This document shows, piece by piece, positions 59,911 to 64,000 of a stretch of 64,000 bases of DNA. A program made the position numbers and the translations under genes. Below the pieces are notes generated by a model. It made no database searches. It saw only the letters and a list, made by a program, of their open reading frames with translations, and was not told the origin of the DNA. Origin of the DNA: Chryseobacterium sp. CH21. GTDB lineage: Bacteria > Bacteroidota > Bacteroidia > Flavobacteriales > Weeksellaceae. The number at the start of each line of letters is the position of its first letter. The first letter of the stretch is position 1. The stretch is from contig NZ_QICI01000082.1 in the NCBI RefSeq assembly GCF_004119445.1, forward strand, positions 1 through 64,000, read 5' to 3'.

Positions 59911-60021
59911 TAGCCCCGATAGAAGCGGTTACCCCGGAACATGAGTGGAAGAGTGGGAAGGTAAGAGTATGGGATGGTTGGGGGTGAGGAGTATGAGCGG
60001 ATAGCGGGAAAAAGCTCCCGG
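59911..60021 (+). ncRNA. Candidate structured RNA (Flavo-1-like motif)
   Basis: TAGCCCCGATAGAAGCGG opens the region and GAGCGGATAGCGGGAA, then AAAGCTCCC closes it. AGC/GCT and CCCG/CGGG can pair across the ends, while the middle varies. I recall this pair of motifs recurring in flavobacterial intergenic regions, and it may correspond to Flavo-1; that identity is from memory. It lies in a 450-bp gap between the S9 peptidase and sigma genes, in which nothing else was seen except a fragment of dispersed repeat near 59790-59850. Confidence 0.45.
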
Positions 60022-60152
60022 AAAAATAATCTATAGGCAATGTGCTGGTAACTTGATGAATAAAACATTGATGAATAAAAGAAAAATTGAATTGTAAGAA
60101 AAATATTTTAAATTTATTAAAGTAAAACCAAAAGTTCAGCCGTCATAGCAAT

Positions 60153-60731
60153 ATGGAGGTTGTCGAAAAAATAACAATGCCACAGAAAGAGAAAGAAAGT
60201 ATTATCTCGCAGACCGTTTCCAACTACGGAGGGAAGCTGATGTCTTATATCCGTCCGAAAGTAAAAAATACGGAGGATGCGGAAGATATTCTTCAGGAAG
60301 TGTGGTATCAGTTCAGTAGCCTCACGAATATTTCGGAGATCGTAAATGTTGGTGGGTGGTTGTACAGAGTAACGGCGAATAAAATCACAGACCGTTATCG
60401 TAAAAAGAAAACAGAGAATCTTGAAGATTTTGTGTATGAAGATGAAGACGGCAGTTTTTCTATCAAGGATATTCTTTTGCTGGATGAGAGTGCAGGCCCT
60501 GAAGTGAAAATGTTTCAGGATGAGATCTGGAAAAAACTGTTTGAAGCACTTGATGAACTTCCCGAGAAACAAAGGCTGGTGTACGTAGAAAATGAACTCA
60601 ACGACAAAACACTCCAGGAGATCGCCGATGAACAGGGAGAAAACATCAAAACCATCATCAGTAGAAAAAACTATGCTGTGAAGCACTTGAGAAACAGGCT
60701 GAGAAAGCTATACGAAGATTTAAAAAGTTAG
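60153..60731 (+). CDS. ECF-type RNA polymerase sigma factor
   Basis: This 192-residue protein has region 2 at about 25-95 (AEDILQEVWYQFSSLTNISE, then GGWLYRVTANKITDRYRKKK) and region 4 at about 130-185 (LPEKQRLVYVENELNDKTLQ, then EIADEQGENIKTIISRKNYA). It is not closely related to the two sigma factors at 20-23 kb. A start eight codons later (60177) is possible. It leads an operon with two small membrane-associated proteins, spacing 11 and 90 bases, which may control it. Confidence 0.92.
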   Translation: MEVVEKITMPQKEKESIISQTVSNYGGKLMSYIRPKVKNTEDAEDILQEVWYQFSSLTNISEIVNVGGWLYRVTANKITDRYRKKKTENLEDFVYEDEDGSFSIKDILLLDESAGPEVKMFQDEIWKKLFEALDELPEKQRLVYVENELNDKTLQEIADEQGENIKTIISRKNYAVKHLRNRLRKLYEDLKS

Positions 60732-60742
60732 AAAAAGAAATT

Positions 60743-61075
60743 ATGAATCATAAACACAAAAAGGGTTGGATTTTTTTATTGTTATGTCCGCCATTAATTT
60801 TAGCCGCAGTTACATGGATTGTAATGCTGCTTTGGAATTGCCTTCTTCCGGAGATTTTAGGAGTAAAAACCATTAGTTTCTGGCAGGCAATGGGAATACT
60901 GATCCTAAGCAAGATTCTTTTTGGAGGTTTTCATTTCGGTAAAGGAATGAAAGACTTCAAGGAAAGAAAAATGAGAGAAAAAATGGAAAGCTGGTCGCCT
61001 GAAGAAAGAGAGAAATTCAAAGAAGTATGGAGAAATAAATGTTCAGGTGGATTCTTCAACAGAAATAACGAATAG
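60743..61075 (+). CDS. Small membrane protein in the sigma-factor operon
   Basis: This 110-residue protein has two transmembrane segments (about 9-32 and 44-62) followed by a charged cytoplasmic helix (KDFKERKMREKMESWSPEER, then EKFKEVWRNKCSG). No family recognised. Its place 11 bases behind a sigma-factor gene is consistent with a regulatory partner. A zinc-binding anti-sigma motif is absent. Confidence 0.82.
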   Translation: MNHKHKKGWIFLLLCPPLILAAVTWIVMLLWNCLLPEILGVKTISFWQAMGILILSKILFGGFHFGKGMKDFKERKMREKMESWSPEEREKFKEVWRNKCSGGFFNRNNE

Positions 61076-61165
61076 TTTGAAAATTTTAAGAAGTAGTAAA
61101 GTAAAATTGAAATTCATTCGTCTCTATAAAAAACAAGAAGTAGTAAAATTTAAAATTTTGAAAAA

Positions 61166-61423
61166 ATGAAAAATTCAGCATTAAAAGGAGCTCTTGGAGC
61201 ACTAGCCGTAGTAGGTGTAGCCTTAATCGCTAAAAAAGCAATACAAAGAAAAAGATTTATCAAAGGTATTTTTGATGAATATGGAATCAAAGAAAAGTCA
61301 CCTTTCGGACTGGCAGATAAGATCAGAGAAATGAATGATGAAGACTATCAGGAGCTGAAAGGGAAATTCAAAAAAGAATTCCATTCAAGATGCTGCAAAA
61401 AGGATAATACCTGCGAAGCATAA
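61166..61423 (+). CDS. Small protein with N-terminal membrane anchor
   Basis: This 85-residue protein has a Gly/Ala-rich hydrophobic segment (about 5-24, LKGALGALAVVGVALIAKKA), a charged middle and a Cys-rich end (CCKKDNTCEA). It follows the two genes of the sigma operon in the same direction and ends before a very strong terminator. The Cys cluster may bind metal or be redox-active. No family recognised. Confidence 0.75.
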   Translation: MKNSALKGALGALAVVGVALIAKKAIQRKRFIKGIFDEYGIKEKSPFGLADKIREMNDEDYQELKGKFKKEFHSRCCKKDNTCEA

Positions 61424-61453
61424 GAAAAGTAAAAACTAAATTGAAATTGTTAC

Positions 61454-61496
61454 ATTCCGGCGCGGGAAGCAAAGCTTCCCGCGCCGGAATTTTTTG
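61454..61496 (+). terminator. Very strong terminator of the sigma operon
   Basis: ATTCCGGCGCGGGAAGC pairs perfectly (17 bp) with GCTTCCCGCGCCGGAAT around AAA, followed by T residues. It shows that the frame beginning at 61441 is not used at its first ATG. Confidence 0.92.
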
Positions 61497-61569
61497 TTTA
61501 AAAAAGGTATTAAAAATGTTTTTTACACTACATTTGTTTCTTTATTACTTAAAGCTATTTCCGGTTATG

Positions 61570-62211
61570 ATGAAGTTTAAGAATATTTTCGCTGTAGTAT
61601 TTTCTTTTTTCTCGATGATGATGTTTGGCCAGAAGTCGGAGCAAAAACAGTATATTTTCTTTTTGCATAATAAATTCTTGGAAGACCATTCATTTGAAGA
61701 AAAGCATCCAAAATATGGAGTAGCAGAATATGAAGCAATTCTTAATAAACTAAGAAATAAAAATACCATTGTTATTTCAGAGAAAAGAAAATCAGATCCA
61801 GATCCATCGGTGTATGCTAAAAAGGTGAAGAAGCAGATTGACAGCCTCATGAAAAAAGGAATTCCGGCTGGAAGGATTACCATTGTGGGAACATCTCAGG
61901 GAGGATATATTGCACAATATGTATCTTTTTATGAGAAAAATTCACAATTGAAATTTGTGTTTATCGGAGCCAGTTTTAAAGATGATTCTTTGGAAAAAGA
62001 TAAAAACTTTAAGCTGTACGGGAGAATTCTTTCCATTACAGAGAAGTCGGATGAGGGACATGTGCTTTTATCAAAGGAACAGAGGTTGATCAGATCCAAC
62101 ATTAAAGATTTTAAAGAGATAGAGCTTAACACAGGTTTACATCACGGTTTTCTATTTAAAGCGCTTAACGATTGGATTGCTCCCACGAAGGATTGGATTT
62201 CCAGTGAATAG
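61570..62211 (+). CDS. Exported alpha/beta hydrolase
   Basis: The ATG at 61570 (MKFKNIFAVV) gives 213 residues with a signal peptide ending MMFGQ (about 20). Earlier ATGs in the frame run through the terminator at 61454-61496 and are rejected. The domain is a small alpha/beta hydrolase with IYFFLHNKFLED-like start and the nucleophile Ser in VGTSQGGYIAQYV (about 100-112). The last His is probably in NTGLHHGFLFK (about 195). An esterase or acyl hydrolase outside the cytoplasm is likely; substrate unknown. Confidence 0.85.
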   Translation: MKFKNIFAVVFSFFSMMMFGQKSEQKQYIFFLHNKFLEDHSFEEKHPKYGVAEYEAILNKLRNKNTIVISEKRKSDPDPSVYAKKVKKQIDSLMKKGIPAGRITIVGTSQGGYIAQYVSFYEKNSQLKFVFIGASFKDDSLEKDKNFKLYGRILSITEKSDEGHVLLSKEQRLIRSNIKDFKEIELNTGLHHGFLFKALNDWIAPTKDWISSE

Positions 62212-62253
62212 ATGCTGGTTGGACTATTACCGTTTAGTTCTTATGATTGAAGT

Positions 62254-62460
62254 TGCTGCGAAATGATCTGCGTAATCCGTGAAATCTGCGGGCAGAAATT
62301 AAAGTTGAGATTCCTCGTTATGCTCGGAATGACAAAGGTACTGTTGAACTCATTCAATTCGCAGTATTTGTTGAGAAGTACAATTTTATTGGAGATAAAA
62401 TCCTTGCGCCTTAAAAATATACAGTTTGAAAAAAACTTTAGCGCCCTTGCGTTTTCCAAA
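62254..62460 (+). repeat. Partial copies of dispersed repeat unit b
   Basis: CTGCGTAATCCGTGAAATCT, then GAGATTCCTCGTTATGCTCG, GAATGACA, TTTTATTGGAGATAAAATCC, TTGCGCCTTAAAA and TTTAGCGCCCTTGCGTTT resemble unit b (16432), in the same order. Another GAGATTGCTTCACCTTTGAT fragment follows at about 62483. Together they fill the 62212-62595 gap. Confidence 0.65.
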
Positions 62461-62595
62461 TAGCGGTTTTATAAATCATATCGAGATTGCTTCACCTTTG
62501 ATTCGAAATGACTTTTTAAACCCTATTTTTCAAAAAAACTTTTGTTAGAAATATCAAACACAAAGAAAAATAAATCCTTATTTTTGTCATGCTCA

Positions 62596-63242
62596 ATGAA
62601 AGATTACTACTATTTTCTCGGTATATCCCAGGATGCTTCTGAAGAAGACGTCAAAAAAGCGTATCGGAAACTGTCTTTAAAATATCATCCCGATAAAAAC
62701 GACAATGATGATTTTTTGCAGACCGATTCCGTGAGATTCAGGAAGCTTATGAAACCTTGAGTGACTCTGTCAGAAGACGTGCTTATGATCAAAATCTTGA
62801 AAATCATCAGCGAAGTTTCAGATATAATATTCCGCCTGCAATCAAAACTTTTACAGCAAACAAAATTCATGCGAAAAAAGGGGAGGAGATTATCATCAAC
62901 TGGCAGACGAGTAATGCCGATGTGGTGAAGGTATTGCCTTTCGGATTAGAAAAGCCTTATGGGGAGAGAATCTTTAAAATCACAGAATTTAAAGACGGAA
63001 AATTCCAGCTTCTGCTTCATGTGACCAATTCACTTTTGCACAAAACCGTAGTTCAGGGAATAACCATTACAGAAGTTTTTGAAAATGATTCTGAAAAGTT
63101 CAAAAATTCAGTAGAAGAAATGTTTAAACCACAACCGAGAACAAGAATCAATAAAACAGGTCAGCCTAAAATAATGATGCTGATCTGGGGTATTATCATT
63201 ATAGCAATTGCTATTTATATGCTGATCAGAAATTTCAGCTGA
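62596..63242 (+). pseudogene. DnaJ-domain membrane protein gene split by a single-base frameshift
   Basis: The first frame (from 62596; MKDYYYFLGISQDA) has a J domain with HPDKN (about residue 33). The second (62757-63242) continues from the end of the J domain (LSDSVRRRAYDQN) to a C-terminal membrane segment (MMLIWGIIIIAIAIYMLI). Adding one T to the run of six at 62712-62717 restores DDFFADRFREIQEAYETLSD. The intact protein would be about 215 residues. J domains recruit DnaK; the central domain is unknown. A base under-call is likely. Confidence 0.85.
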
Positions 63243-63392
63243 TTATGCCATTTTCTTTCTTCCAGGGCACTTTTTACATCTTTTTCCTTTCTTGAACTTT
63301 TTGCAGCAAGACTTCTTTTCACAGAACATCTCTTCGTTATTGAATGAGTAAGGCGCCAAAGGCGGAACTTTAAATGGGACAATCATATTCAT
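63243..63392 (-). CDS. Tiny Cys/Lys-rich protein (49 residues)
   Basis: On the minus strand the frame encodes MNMIVPFKVPPLAPYSFNNE, then EMFCEKKSCCKKFKKGKRCK and KCPGRKKMA, 49 residues with five Cys and a very basic C-terminal half. Its stop directly abuts the stop of the DnaJ-like gene. Cys spacing C-x4-CC-x8-C-x2-C could bind a metal, and the protein may be nucleic-acid binding. No family recognised; the orderly composition argues for a gene. Confidence 0.6.
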   Translation of the reverse strand: MNMIVPFKVPPLAPYSFNNEEMFCEKKSCCKKFKKGKRCKKCPGRKKMA

Positions 63393-63479
63393 GCTGCAAA
63401 TATATTAATTTAGAATAAATATAATTAATAAAATTTCATAAAAAATTGCAGACCTGAAAATTAGCCTGCAATAGGGGCT

Positions 63480-64000
63480 TTATTTAAATGAAAATGAAGT
63501 TGAGAATTGTATTCTGAATGCATCACTTTTTATCCCTTCGAAATTTTCAGTCGTTGCATAATTCCCCTCCACACCCATTCTCAGATTTTTATAAGGTTGA
63601 TAAATAAGATTGATAGCTGCATTCTGAAAATGCTTCATCAAACTATTTGTAACTGAAGGATTGGACCCGACCTGTGAATAGCTGTAATATACCACTGAGC
63701 TCCATTTAGGAGACCACCAGTGCTCATAGATTCCTGCTATATTGAAAAGGCTTAAAGTTTCTGCTGTATTGCGCTGCGGATCAAAGACAGCGTCATAACC
63801 TTCTCCGCTCAAAACAATGTTATTTCTTGCAATTCCTTTTCCATAAGAAACCTGAAATCTGAAATCATCAAGGTTCGATATATATTTTCTGAAAGAAACT
63901 ATTCCTCCAAATCCCATCTTCGTATAGCTATTTTCCTGATTTTCATAATTAACAGGGGATAAAGTTCCTCCTATTTTAAAATAATTTCTGGTATTTCCAT
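63480..64000 (-). CDS. C-terminal part of an outer-membrane barrel protein, runs off the right edge
   Basis: The frame is open from the stop at 63480 to the window end on the minus strand, so the first 64000-side residues (GNTRNYFKIGGTLSPV) are internal. Alternating strands (FRFQVSYGKGIARNNIVLSG, then LRMGVEGNYATTENFEG) and the aromatic end FRIQFSTSFSFK are typical of a porin or DcaP-like outer-membrane channel. The start and the signal peptide are outside the window. Confidence 0.8.
   Translation of the reverse strand, partial: GNTRNYFKIGGTLSPVNYENQENSYTKMGFGGIVSFRKYISNLDDFRFQVSYGKGIARNNIVLSGEGYDAVFDPQRNTAETLSLFNIAGIYEHWWSPKWSSVVYYSYSQVGSNPSVTNSLMKHFQNAAINLIYQPYKNLRMGVEGNYATTENFEGIKSDAFRIQFSTSFSFK

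Noticed and set aside
61441..61569. N-terminal extension of the exported hydrolase
   Set aside because: The extension is encoded across a 17-bp perfect terminator stem, and the later ATG gives a proper signal peptide.
1..64000. tRNA, rRNA, tmRNA or riboswitch
   Set aside because: No convincing cloverleaf or conserved riboswitch core was seen in any intergenic gap on reading; a covariance search would be needed to exclude weak cases.

Overview
The window looks like chromosomal sequence from a Chryseobacterium-type member of the Weeksellaceae (Bacteroidota). The signs are high A+T, genes without Shine-Dalgarno sequences, promoter elements of the TAnnTTTG type, a T9SS C-terminal sorting domain, a TonB-dependent receptor, a class A beta-lactamase of the PER/CGA/CME branch, and a Tet(X)-like flavin monooxygenase. 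No rRNA, tRNA, CRISPR array or prophage was recognised.

Layout. 1-10.3 kb: META-domain lipoprotein, 3-hydroxyacyl-CoA dehydrogenase, beta-lactamase, GH5-CBM6 glycosidase, Gfo/Idh/MocA oxidoreductase, Pcm, a 2-hydroxyacid dehydrogenase, and a DUF559 nuclease gene enclosed by two inverted repeats. 10.3-20 kb: urocanate hydratase, an isolated NACHT NTPase with a nuclease-like N-terminus (probable phage defence), a DUF6261 protein, an XRE regulator lying between long direct repeats, a secreted thiol peroxidase and GapN. 20-27.5 kb: two tandem paralogous ECF sigma/membrane-protein pairs, an S41 protease, a metallo-hydrolase and an acetyltransferase. 27.6-35.4 kb: AraC regulator with aldo/keto reductase, TonB receptor, large T9SS cargo protein. 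35.6-42 kb: a LytS/LytTR-type two-component system flanked by two operons (DUF1223-DoxX, and a di-CxxCH P460-like protein with a lipoprotein) that share the same promoter architecture, followed by a divergent SDR/HxlR pair. 42.2-45.3 kb: monomeric isocitrate dehydrogenase and a cytoplasmic thiol peroxidase. 45.4-57.6 kb: a long same-strand run of small-molecule-handling genes (VOC, DinB, SRPBCC, SDR, alpha/beta hydrolase, DoxX, Tet(X)-like) with AraC and Crp/Fnr regulators. 57.7-64 kb: S9 peptidase, a third ECF sigma operon, a secreted hydrolase, a broken DnaJ-domain gene, a tiny Cys/Lys-rich protein and the end of an outer-membrane barrel protein.

Two candidate systems stand out. One is the DUF559 nuclease inside an inverted pair of about 60-bp double-hairpin repeats, with gene-less copies elsewhere in the window. 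The other is the LytTR regulon: the box TTCRCC-N7-TTGTCC sits exactly 41 nt upstream of an identical -7 element before both flanking operons.

A caution about quality: four genes, and possibly a fifth at the left edge, are each broken by what looks like one missing base in a run of A or T. The pattern suggests homopolymer under-calls more than real gene loss.
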